Below, one piece after another: positions 45,005 through 52,281 of a stretch of DNA of 57,315 bases. Origin of the DNA: Ignavibacteriota bacterium (lineage in GTDB: Bacteria > Bacteroidota > Ignavibacteria > Kapaibacteriales > UBA2268); contig JAGXGG010000105.1 in the NCBI GenBank assembly GCA_024636855.1, positions 1 to 57,315 on the forward strand, given 5' to 3'. How positions within the stretch are numbered: position 1 is the stretch's first letter; every line of letters begins with the position of its first letter. Under the pieces are notes generated by a model. The model had not been told where the DNA came from and searched no databases. It saw only the letters and a list, made by a program, of their open reading frames with translations. A program made the position numbers and the translations under genes.

Positions 45005-45030
45005 TAAAAAAAGCTCCGTAAATCAGAGCT
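45005..45030 (-). terminator. Intrinsic terminator of ssb
   Basis: A short stem (AGCTC at 45012-45016 with GAGCT at 45026-45030) is followed on the minus strand by a run of seven T. It lies 27 bp below the ssb stop. The stem is only five pairs, so it is weaker than the others. Confidence 0.7.
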
Positions 45031-45057
45031 CAAGTTTTATAAATGTTATTTTTCTAA

Positions 45058-45501
45058 TTAATCATCAAAACGGCTATCAAAGTCGTCGTCTATTTCTTTA
45101 CTCTTCGAGGAATAGTCGTCATTGAATTCGAAATCGTCTTCCTCGTCTTCACGAGACTTACCATTTTTCCTGTCATCTAGTATTAGCATATTGTCAGCTA
45201 GTATCTCTACAACTTGCCTCCTGTTACCTTCAGAATCTTCGTAGTTTCTCGTTTGCAATCGTCCTTCTACGTATATCCGTGTACCTTTGGTCACTAATTT
45301 ATCTATAACTTTTGCTAACCCTCGCCAAGCAACTACAGTGTGCCAATCAGTGTGTTCCTTTAGGTAACCATCTTTATCTTTCCAACTCTCCGAAGTAGCC
45401 ATACGAAATGAAGTGACGGGCACACCCCCTGGAGTTTCTTTCAACTCAGGTTCTTTTCCTACATTACCAATCAACATTACTTTGTTTAAAGTTCTGGACA
45501 T
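45058..45501 (-). CDS. ssb: Single-stranded DNA-binding protein
   Basis: The 147-residue protein has an N-terminal OB-fold of SSB (MSRTLNKVMLIGNVGKEPEL, VTSFRMATSESWKD, TDWHTVVAWRGLAK, IYVEGRLQTRNYED, VEILADNMLILD; about 1-112). An acidic disordered C-terminal tail follows. The tail ends EIDDDFDSRFDD. The usual partner-docking tip (D-D-D-I-P-F) is not present, although acidic and aromatic residues are. The product binds ssDNA in replication and repair. It may be monocistronic. Confidence 0.94.
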   Translation of the reverse strand: MSRTLNKVMLIGNVGKEPELKETPGGVPVTSFRMATSESWKDKDGYLKEHTDWHTVVAWRGLAKVIDKLVTKGTRIYVEGRLQTRNYEDSEGNRRQVVEILADNMLILDDRKNGKSREDEEDDFEFNDDYSSKSKEIDDDFDSRFDD

Positions 45502-45584
45502 TATTATACTCCAAGCTATTCGTTAAAATTCCGTTTCTAAATTGATACGCCTTTGACTTATATCTAGGGTATAATTTATAATAA

Positions 45585-45611
45585 AAAATTCCATCTTGCA
45601 AATGGAATTTT
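45585..45611 (-). terminator. Intrinsic terminator of the flagellar filament operon
   Basis: Perfect 10-bp stem (AAAATTCCAT at 45585-45594 and ATGGAATTTT at 45602-45611) with a 7-nt loop, followed by a TTTTATTAT tract on the minus strand. It lies 15 bp below the flgM-like stop. Confidence 0.88.
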
Positions 45612-45625
45612 AAATTATTTTTCTT

Positions 45626-45862
45626 TTATAACTTTAGCTCTTTGAGGAGTTTCTCGGATATCTCGTTGAGCACATTGTCATTCTCATAGAATCCTTGTTT
45701 TATCTTGGATTTGATAGGCCCATATTTGAGCACTTCAGTAGATAATTCTAAAGAGTCTTTTTTAACTTCTTTGCTTTCTACTTCAGACTTAGCTTCAGCT
45801 TTTTGTTTACGCTCTTTGTCTTCGTAGATTTTATTATGTGAGTTAGCGGCATTTATCTTCAC
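45626..45862 (-). CDS. FlgM-like anti-sigma-28 factor
   Basis: This small 78-residue protein sits at the end of the flagellar run. Its C-terminal half reads KDSLELSTEV, then IKSKIKQGFYENDNVLNEISEKLLKELKL. This follows the FlgM pattern: a D-x-V/L-E-L-S motif, then I-x-x-x-I-x-x-G-x-Y and a terminal amphipathic helix (iAekLl). The N-terminal half is Lys/Glu-rich and likely disordered, as in FlgM. It would hold sigma-28 (FliA) until export through the completed hook. It overlaps the upstream gene by 4 nt. No fliA is in the window. The family call is by pattern. Confidence 0.72.
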   Translation of the reverse strand: MKINAANSHNKIYEDKERKQKAEAKSEVESKEVKKDSLELSTEVLKYGPIKSKIKQGFYENDNVLNEISEKLLKELKL

Positions 45863-46209
45863 TTTCCACTCTCCTTATACAAAAGGACATTCTTTTGCTT
45901 TTCACGTTGTTTTAACTCTTCTTCCATGCTATTTACTTTACTTTTGAGTAATCTAAGAGCATTTTCATCCTTGACTCTTAGAGGTTCCATCATACTCTTC
46001 CACTCGGATTCATGATCCCGTATAGTTTGCTTGTTCTTATCATCACTGATAAAAGCATCTATTTGTTTTATAAATGATGTTCTTTTTTGATATAAACTAT
46101 CTAGATTATCTAACCCCTCATTAGTGTCGGATAGATTATCTATTATACTATTAGTTAATGAGTTCAACTCATTTACTAATGGCTTTATATTGTTATCAAA
46201 TACGGACAT
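45859..46209 (-). CDS. Candidate flagellar chaperone (FlgN/FliT-like), helical
   Basis: The 116-residue protein is almost all predicted helix (NNIKPLVNELNSLTNSIIDNL, LYQKRTSFIKQIDAFIS, LRLLKSKVNSMEEELKQREK). It ends with a short KESGK tail. It has no strong family signature. It is placed between flaG and a flgM-like gene and overlaps both (14 nt and 4 nt). Size, helicity and location match export chaperones for hook-associated proteins or the FliD cap, which are poorly conserved. That role is inference from context. Confidence 0.6.
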   Translation of the reverse strand: MSVFDNNIKPLVNELNSLTNSIIDNLSDTNEGLDNLDSLYQKRTSFIKQIDAFISDDKNKQTIRDHESEWKSMMEPLRVKDENALRLLKSKVNSMEEELKQREKQKNVLLYKESGK

Positions 46210-46567
46210 CAGCTATATTATTACTTTCTATCATATCATTTACCATTCTAGCTATTTTCAAAGATACTTCAGGAGGATATTGTCTTACGACTTCTTTCGT
46301 ATCCGGATTTATTATTTTTAAAATTAGCTTATCTGTTTCTTCATCTGTGCTAAATTGAGCAATTAATGAATCATCTTCTAATAATTTAGATATTTCACTT
46401 TCTATTTTCTTAGGATTAAAAGTTGATTGAAATTCATCATTAGATTGTTTATCCACCTTTCGCGAAGTTTGATTCACTTCGGTAGGGACGTTTTTATTAG
46501 CTAGATTTGACATTAAATGGTCAAAGTTTGAGCTAATTGATTCTGAGTTTCCAATTGATTTTATCAT
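46196..46567 (-). CDS. flaG: FlaG family flagellar protein
   Basis: The 123-residue protein has a variable, low-complexity N-terminus (1-60). The FlaG core follows at ~65-123: LIAQFSTDEETDKLILKIINPDTKEVVRQYPPEVSLKI and a terminal ..NNIADVRI. This matches the family's F-x-x-h-E-x-t ... V-x-V-x-D-x-x-T-x-E-V-x-R-x-I-P-P-E pattern. FlaG influences filament length and flagellin export in several bacteria. A GAGGTG ribosome site precedes the start, 42 nt after fliD. Confidence 0.85.
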   Translation of the reverse strand: MIKSIGNSESISSNFDHLMSNLANKNVPTEVNQTSRKVDKQSNDEFQSTFNPKKIESEISKLLEDDSLIAQFSTDEETDKLILKIINPDTKEVVRQYPPEVSLKIARMVNDMIESNNIADVRI

Positions 46568-46609
46568 AATTACACCTCAGTGCGATTAAAAAATATTATT
46601 ATTTAGGTA

Positions 46610-48031
46610 TTAAAACCCTGTAGAAAATTGTGAGAATGAACTATATTGAGTCTGTGCCGTTAGGTAAGTACTTAATATATTCTCGTATTGTTTTCTTAAA
46701 TTGTTTGCTTGTGAATCTATTCTTAGTTTCAATTGATCGTAGCGTTTGTCGTAACTCTCTATCTGTTGAACTAATGATTGCTTCTTACTTTTTATAATTC
46801 CATCATCACCTTTTAGAGATGAAACTATATTCTCTAATTTTGATATAAATCCATCTGGAGATGTAAATATATCTGCTATTTTCTGGGGGTCATCTTCCAA
46901 AAATTCTTTTAGTGCATCTTTGTTTGATAACTTGAGATTACCTGAAGAGTCGGGTTTAATACCAATCACTGTTAGATAATCCGGTGCTCCAGAATCTAAA
47001 CCATTAACTTTTGTAGAAGGTAGTGAACGAAGTGAACTGTATAAGCTATTTGCACTTGCATCTCCTCTTCTTATTGATTTATTGTTATTCACTAGAGCTA
47101 ATGCACTATTGTAAGCATCTAACAACGGTTGTATTATACTTGCTACTCCATCTACGTCTATCTCAGTACTAAGAGTCTCAGCTTCATCAGCAGAATCATG
47201 GACCTTGTTCAAAATAAATTTGAAACCATCTATTACATCTTCTAAGTTATTAGATGATCTAGTAACAGTTATACCGTTTATTTCCGCTTCAGAATTCAAA
47301 TCAGCAGTGTTTGCTTTTCTATATCCAGCATTATTAGTATCAAATGCAACCCTAGTGGTGCTATTCGGATTTAAAACACCTTCGTCTAATCCAATATTGG
47401 CTAATAAATTGCCAGCCCCATTAGAAAAAATAATTTTATTATCTTCGCCTAATTCAGAAGTATTAAAAGATAATCTAGCTGTTGTACTAGTATCTTTTAC
47501 AACTGAAGCAGAGAGTTTGAAATCATCTTCCGCATTGACAGCGTCAGCAATTTTCTGCATAGCCTGTTGATATGTCTCAGAGTCATCTAATTCAACACTT
47601 AAAGTACGGCTATCACCATTAACTTCAACAGTAAATTCGAATGTACCACTAAAACTACCGAAATCATCTGCAGAATTCACTCTACTCGAAACTAAAGAAT
47701 CAGAACTTGCCAATCTATTAACTTTGACAGTATTGGTACCAACACTAGCATCTCCGTCCGCAGTAGCTGTTACGTATTCAGCTCCGGTTGAGGCTACTTT
47801 CTTAACACCAAATTTCTTATCAAAATCATTTGCTTGGAATGTATCTATCTGAGTTACTATGGAATTAATACGAGTATTCAGTGCGGTAAAAAATGAATTT
47901 TTAGCTTCTAATTCACTTTTCTTGTTCTGAATTCTATTTAATTTTGGCTGTTGAGTTTGCAAATAAGACTGCACAAGCAAGTCAGTTTGCGTCTGGTTAC
48001 CACCACCTAATAGACTATTTATATCACTCAT
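46610..48031 (-). CDS. fliD: Flagellar filament cap protein (hook-associated protein 2)
   Basis: FliD caps the filament tip and promotes flagellin assembly. The 473-residue protein has the N-terminal coiled region (VQSYLQTQQPKLNRIQNKKSELEAK), central D2/D3 variable domains with TNTVKVNRLASSDSLVSSRV and ANTADLNSEAEINGITVTRS, and a C-terminal helical half (SLYSSLRSLPSTKVNG, LSNKDALKEFLEDDPQKIADIF, QVESYDKRYDQLKLRI-like coil). The order matches FliD. It is 8 nt downstream of fliS, so it is probably co-transcribed. Confidence 0.93.
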   Translation of the reverse strand: MSDINSLLGGGNQTQTDLLVQSYLQTQQPKLNRIQNKKSELEAKNSFFTALNTRINSIVTQIDTFQANDFDKKFGVKKVASTGAEYVTATADGDASVGTNTVKVNRLASSDSLVSSRVNSADDFGSFSGTFEFTVEVNGDSRTLSVELDDSETYQQAMQKIADAVNAEDDFKLSASVVKDTSTTARLSFNTSELGEDNKIIFSNGAGNLLANIGLDEGVLNPNSTTRVAFDTNNAGYRKANTADLNSEAEINGITVTRSSNNLEDVIDGFKFILNKVHDSADEAETLSTEIDVDGVASIIQPLLDAYNSALALVNNNKSIRRGDASANSLYSSLRSLPSTKVNGLDSGAPDYLTVIGIKPDSSGNLKLSNKDALKEFLEDDPQKIADIFTSPDGFISKLENIVSSLKGDDGIIKSKKQSLVQQIESYDKRYDQLKLRIDSQANNLRKQYENILSTYLTAQTQYSSFSQFSTGF

Positions 48032-48039
48032 AATAAAAC

Positions 48040-48396
48040 CTAGTTTTCAAGCTTAAAGGCCAAAGCCCATGTATCACGTAATTCTTTTATTATTTTGTAA
48101 GCTTCGTCATATTTCTTTTGGTATATACATCTTTGACAATATTCGTACAATCTGTATAATCTTGTCGATGTTTCGCCATAATCGAAGTTAAGAGCTCCCA
48201 TTAGTTCTATTAGAACTTTGCTCATTTTTTCGATGTCATTTCTTTTATTACTTACTAAGAAAAGATCATACATTTTGAGTATTAACTTTTCTTTACTCCA
48301 AGAGAGAACCTCTTGCTCTACGTAAGAAGGGGCTTTTTTCCCTTTACCAGTACCATAGGCTTTGCTAGCCGCAATTTTCTGAACTTGAGTATTCAT
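48040..48396 (-). CDS. fliS: Flagellin export chaperone
   Basis: The 118-residue FliS-like helical protein has AASKAYGTGKGKKAPSYVEQEVLSWSKEKLILKMYDLFL at its N-terminus, near the family's Y-x-x-x-x-v-x-t-a-s-p-x-x-L-i-x-m-l-y pattern. It continues DIEKMSKVLIELMGALNFDYGETSTRLYRLYEYCQRC, typical of FliS, which cradles unfolded flagellin. The gene follows fliC after a hairpin and may have its own sigma-28-type promoter. It is 8 nt upstream of fliD. Confidence 0.85.
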   Translation of the reverse strand: MNTQVQKIAASKAYGTGKGKKAPSYVEQEVLSWSKEKLILKMYDLFLVSNKRNDIEKMSKVLIELMGALNFDYGETSTRLYRLYEYCQRCIYQKKYDEAYKIIKELRDTWALAFKLEN

Positions 48397-48403
48397 TACT
48401 ATA

Positions 48404-48430
48404 TTATCTTCCTTGACTTTTTAGTTTTTA
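48404..48430 (-). promoter_or_regulatory. Candidate sigma-28 promoter of fliS-fliD operon
   Basis: On the minus strand TAAA (48427-48430), 15 nt spacer (48412-48426) and GAAGATAA (48404-48411) match the sigma-28 layout TAAA-N15-GCCGATAA, with six of eight bases right in the -10 element. The spacing is exactly as at the fliC promoter. It lies between the fliC terminator and fliS and ends 8 bp before the fliS start, so a leader would be very short. Confidence 0.45.
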
Positions 48431-48434
48431 ACTA

Positions 48435-48468
48435 TGAAAGACGGCTGCAAAAATCGAGCCGTCTTTCA
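48435..48468 (-). terminator. Hairpin between fliC and fliS (terminator or attenuator)
   Basis: Perfect 12-bp stem (TGAAAGACGGCT at 48435-48446 and AGCCGTCTTTCA at 48457-48468) with a 10-nt loop. No long T tract follows on the minus strand, so it may act as a partial terminator or an RNA-stabilising hairpin that makes fliC mRNA more abundant than the downstream genes. Confidence 0.8.
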
Positions 48469-48510
48469 AGTTTGAAATTATAATTATTGCTTTTAGCTTA
48501 GCTAAAAATC

Positions 48511-49443
48511 TTATCCAAATAACTGTAAATAAGTTTGAGGATTTTGATTTGCTTGAGATAAAGTAATAATTGAAGTTTGTTGCAAGAATTGGTTTTTAAC
48601 CAAGTCTAATTGCTCTTCAGCAACATCAACATCTTCTATTCTTGAAATCGCAGATTTGTAGTTTGTTATCTGTGAAGTTAACAAATCTTCTTGCGAATTC
48701 AATCTAGCTTCTAGTCCACCGACAAATGCTGCAACTTTACTTACGTTATCTAATGCGTCAGATAAACTAGTAAGAGTTGTAGAGATATTGTCTTTACTAA
48801 ATATACCTAGATTAGTATCAGAAACAGCATCTAAATCAGCTAAATCAAGATCAGTAATACCAGCAAAATCTTCTGTATTATCAGTATTTAACTGAAAAGC
48901 ATTAGTTGTATTAAAGTCAGAATTGTTAACTGAAGTTAGATCTACTGAGATTGTGATTAGAGAGTTGCTTTCGCCAAAGCCTATTACGAAATCACCTGAG
49001 AACGAACCGTTCAACAATTCTTGACCACCGAATACAGTAGAGTCAACAACAGTTTGGATTTGCTCAGATAATCTGTAAGCAGCTTTTGCAAGAGCTACTT
49101 TTTCATCTGTACCCAAAGCGCCAGAAGAAGCTTGAGAAGCTGCATCCTTGATTTGAGTAAGTAGGTTAGTGATGTTATCTAACGCATCTTGAGAGATGGA
49201 AGTAACATTTTTTGCTTCGCCAACTGCATTAAGTGCAGCTTTCAATGAAACGTTTCTAGAATTTAATGAACGAGACGTGATATAACCAGCTACGTCGTCC
49301 GATGCTGCGTTGATTCTTTTACCAGTCGATAAACGTAATTGCGATTTTGCAATTGCTCTATTAGATGACAAAAGTGAATTGTACGCGTTTAGTGCGGGAA
49401 TATTAGTTCTTATTCTACCGCCTGATGATATTGATGATGGCAT
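48511..49443 (-). CDS. fliC: Flagellin
   Basis: The 310-residue flagellin has conserved D0/D1 ends (SGGRIRTNIPALNAYNSLLSS, QLRLSTGKRINAASDDVAGY at the N-terminus; DVDVAEEQLDLVKNQFLQQ and ITLSQANQNPQTYLQLFG at the C-terminus) and a short variable middle (~145-215). It forms the filament. The start is preceded by a strong GGAGGT (49448-49453), unusual for a low-GC T9SS-bearing lineage where strong SD sites are often absent. It is transcribed from a near-perfect sigma-28 promoter and ends before a strong hairpin, as expected for an abundant product. Confidence 0.97.
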   Translation of the reverse strand: MPSSISSGGRIRTNIPALNAYNSLLSSNRAIAKSQLRLSTGKRINAASDDVAGYITSRSLNSRNVSLKAALNAVGEAKNVTSISQDALDNITNLLTQIKDAASQASSGALGTDEKVALAKAAYRLSEQIQTVVDSTVFGGQELLNGSFSGDFVIGFGESNSLITISVDLTSVNNSDFNTTNAFQLNTDNTEDFAGITDLDLADLDAVSDTNLGIFSKDNISTTLTSLSDALDNVSKVAAFVGGLEARLNSQEDLLTSQITNYKSAISRIEDVDVAEEQLDLVKNQFLQQTSIITLSQANQNPQTYLQLFG

Positions 49444-49521
49444 TACTACCTCCGTGTGTAATTAATTAATAATGTGAGGGCATCCTGCCATTTTATAATA
49501 AAATTTTCCTATCAAAATCAA

Positions 49522-49548
49522 TTATCGGAGCTAGTTTAGAATACTTTA
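49522..49548 (-). promoter_or_regulatory. Sigma-28 (FliA) promoter of flagellin
   Basis: On the minus strand TAAA (49545-49548), a 15-nt spacer (49530-49544) and TCCGATAA (49522-49529) match the sigma-28 consensus TAAA-N15-GCCGATAA with seven of eight -10 bases. It lies 78 bp upstream of the fliC ATG. This shows that the strain uses a FliA-type sigma for late flagellar genes, consistent with the flgM-like gene nearby. Confidence 0.85.
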
Positions 49549-49565
49549 GCTTTTTTTCCACATTT

Positions 49566-50150
49566 TTACCAAAAAAGTGAAGTTTCGTTCAGTTCTTCAA
49601 CTTCGAAGCTATATATTTCTACTTCTGTACCTGCCCCTGTTTGGAACAAAGTGTACTCTGATGCGGGGATTGAAGTCTTGTGGTGGGTTAATGTATCACA
49701 ATCGACAATGAATGTAGTATAATCGCCATCTTGTGTTATTCTAATGATATGTTTTTCATTATTTCGTAATAATATATTAGGATTGAAGCCAATTAACCTA
49801 CTATTCTCATATATATTAGCCCCACTTTCAGTAAAGATAAACTTCAACCCAATTGTAGTGTCTTTTTCTAGAGGTGAAGTTCTTTCTGTTAGTTTTAGAT
49901 AGTCACCCTTGACTTTTTTTAGAATAAATGATTTGTCATATTGTGTTACATCATACTCTCGTATTGCTGTAGATGAGTTTTCTTCAATTAGAAGTGCATC
50001 ATCTGCTATCAAGCTAACAGTCAATGGATTATCTCCTCTATAGCCAACCACAGTAGGCAAGGCTATATTACGAAATTTATTCAGTGCATAGTAATCCGAA
50101 GCACATGAAGTGAGTAGGGATACTATTAATATGAGGATTATTTTTTTCAT
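49566..50150 (-). CDS. Lipoprotein of unknown function
   Basis: The 194-residue protein has an N-terminal lipobox (LLTSCASDY with Cys16 after a KKIILILIVSL core), so it is a lipoprotein. The rest is a beta-rich domain with Asp/Glu loops and no family I recognise (TVVGYRGDNPLTVSLIADDAL, SLEKDTTIGLKFIFTES-like stretch, HIIRITQDGDYTTFIVDCD). The last part has the look of a lectin-like or LamG-like sandwich, but this is weak. It lies just upstream of the fliC promoter in the same direction. Confidence 0.65.
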   Translation of the reverse strand: MKKIILILIVSLLTSCASDYYALNKFRNIALPTVVGYRGDNPLTVSLIADDALLIEENSSTAIREYDVTQYDKSFILKKVKGDYLKLTERTSPLEKDTTIGLKFIFTESGANIYENSRLIGFNPNILLRNNEKHIIRITQDGDYTTFIVDCDTLTHHKTSIPASEYTLFQTGAGTEVEIYSFEVEELNETSLFW

Positions 50151-50309
50151 TGATTTCTATATTTGAATCAAATTACGAATAATTTCATCTTTTGGCAAAT
50201 AGGGGTTGAGTTATAAATATTATCCAATTCATATTGCGAGAGAACACTTATTGCAGTTCACAGTAATTAGATGAATCTAATATTTATATAAGTATAACCA
50301 ATTATTACC

Positions 50310-51686
50310 CTACGCCCCAGCGATATAGTTAACCAAATCAGAATAAGTAATAATTGATACTACATTGTGTTCTTTGTCAGACACAAAAATTGTTTTGCCT
50401 TGTGCTAATTTTTCTTGAATACTTTGTAAAGGTGTATCATGTTGAACTATCTCGTAATCATTCGACATAACGAGATTTATATTATCGTTAAGGTCAATCG
50501 AACCATCAAAAAGGGGCGTTGCTAACTTGCTTTCGCTAACGTATCCAACTAATGAGTCACCTTTGAAAACTGGTAATTGCGATATATCACTTGCTTTCAT
50601 TATTTCAACCGCATGACCTATGCTCTTATCATCTTGCATTTTTATTAGCTTTGTTGCTTTTCCAGTGTGGTGGAGCATCTCTCCAACGGTTGTATTGTAC
50701 GGACTATCAGTGTAACCACCATCTTTCATCCATTGGTCGTTGAATATTTTACCAGTATATCTGTTCCCAGAGTCTGGTAATATCACCAATATTTTCTTAG
50801 GTGAGTCTAAGCTCTCAGCATATCTAATAGCTCCTACTACGGCTGCTCCGCTACTACCACCAGCATATATACCCTCTTCTGTTAGTAAGCGGCGAGTCAT
50901 TACGAAAGATTCCTTATCGTCTATCATAACAAAATCATCTATTACGCTGAAATCAAGATTATCGGGGAATATATCTTCACCTATTCCCTCTAATACATAG
51001 CCATGTGCTTCTATTACTTCGCCAGTTTTCCAAAATGGAGCTAATATAGATCCTTGGATATCGATACCTACTATCTTAACATCCGGCATTACTGATTTCA
51101 GATATTTCCCTGTTCCAGAGATAGTACCTCCAGTACCAACTCCACACATAAATACATCGAAATCGCCACCGGTTTGGTCAAAAATCTCAGGACCTGTAGA
51201 ACGAACGTGCGCTTCTTGATTGTCCAGATTGTAGTACTGATTGGCGTAAAATGAATTAGGAGTAGTCTCCGCTATTCTTTTTGCAACGCTATAATAAGAG
51301 CGTGGATCATCCGGAGCTACATTAGTAGGGGTTACAACTACTTTTGCTCCATAGGCACGTAGATTATTGATTTTCTCAATAGATTGTTTATCAGGCAAAA
51401 CGAATATACATTTGAACCCATATACAGCCGCATACATAGCTAATCCAACTCCTGTATTACCAGAAGTACCTTCTACTATAGTACCACCCGGCTTTAGATC
51501 GCCACGTTCAATTGCTTGCTCTATTATGTGTTTTGCTATACGCTCTTTGATTGATCCACCTGGATTCATATATTCTAACTTAACATATATGTCGGAATCT
51601 ACATTCGTAGCTAATTTGTTCAAACGAACGATTGGGGTATTACCGATTACATCTATTACATTTTGATTGAATTTTTTCATTGACAT
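50310..51686 (-). CDS. Cystathionine beta-synthase with C-terminal CBS domain pair
   Basis: The 458-residue fold-type II PLP enzyme condenses homocysteine and serine to cystathionine, or acts as a cysteine synthase-like enzyme. Lys47 in NPGGSIKERIA binds PLP. TSGNTG (74-79) and the GGTISGTGKYLK motif are present. The C-terminal ~115 residues (from about 340) form two CBS repeats (MQDDKSIGHAVEIMKASDISQLPVF, then the NLVMSNDYEIVQHDTPLQSI repeat), the regulatory Bateman module. Start MSMKKF is plausible; Met3 is an alternative. A 204-bp AT-rich gap separates it from the divergent PhnA-like gene and shows no clear feature. Confidence 0.9.
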   Translation of the reverse strand: MSMKKFNQNVIDVIGNTPIVRLNKLATNVDSDIYVKLEYMNPGGSIKERIAKHIIEQAIERGDLKPGGTIVEGTSGNTGVGLAMYAAVYGFKCIFVLPDKQSIEKINNLRAYGAKVVVTPTNVAPDDPRSYYSVAKRIAETTPNSFYANQYYNLDNQEAHVRSTGPEIFDQTGGDFDVFMCGVGTGGTISGTGKYLKSVMPDVKIVGIDIQGSILAPFWKTGEVIEAHGYVLEGIGEDIFPDNLDFSVIDDFVMIDDKESFVMTRRLLTEEGIYAGGSSGAAVVGAIRYAESLDSPKKILVILPDSGNRYTGKIFNDQWMKDGGYTDSPYNTTVGEMLHHTGKATKLIKMQDDKSIGHAVEIMKASDISQLPVFKGDSLVGYVSESKLATPLFDGSIDLNDNINLVMSNDYEIVQHDTPLQSIQEKLAQGKTIFVSDKEHNVVSIITYSDLVNYIAGA

Positions 51687-51890
51687 GGTCTTATTCTACT
51701 TTGATTTAATATTTAGCCACAAAATTAAATAATAATATAGTTTTTACCTATTAGGACTAATTCTTTCAAATTAATACAAACTAAATTAATAAATTAATCA
51801 ATTGCTGCCAAGTTACATTAAATAGACGATAGGAGAAATATCAAAAAAGCCTTATATTATAAAATAATTTCAACCAAAAAATGATATAAA

Positions 51891-52229
51891 ATGTCTGATA
51901 GTATACCTTGCCCAAAATGCGATTATGAATACACCTATGAATTGAACGCAATATGGAATTGCTCTAATTGTGGGCACGAATGGAATCCCGAAATAGAAGT
52001 AGTGACGCCAGATGGCTTAATAGTGAAAGACTCAAACGGTGCATTGCTTGCTGATGGCGATACTGTAGTAGTCATCAAGGATTTACCAGTAAAAGGATCA
52101 ACAAAGCCAATCAAAGGTGGTACAAAGGTCAAAAACATACGTCTACGTGATGGTGACCACAATATTGATTGCAAAATTGATGGCTTTGGCGCTATGGCTC
52201 TGAAATCAGAGTTTGTTAAGAAGGGGTAG
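51891..52229 (+). CDS. YjdM/PhnA-type zinc-ribbon protein
   Basis: The 112-residue protein has an N-terminal zinc ribbon ([27 protein letters not shown]) with two CxxC pairs, and the YjdM/PhnA C-terminal domain ([49 protein letters not shown]). The family is named for alkylphosphonate use but is not shown to be required for it. It is monocistronic. No SD-like site precedes the start. Confidence 0.93.
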   Translation: MSDSIPCPKCDYEYTYELNAIWNCSNCGHEWNPEIEVVTPDGLIVKDSNGALLADGDTVVVIKDLPVKGSTKPIKGGTKVKNIRLRDGDHNIDCKIDGFGAMALKSEFVKKG

Positions 52230-52281
52230 TTCTATATTAATATTACAAATGATTATTTTAATCACTATTATTAATTCAAAT

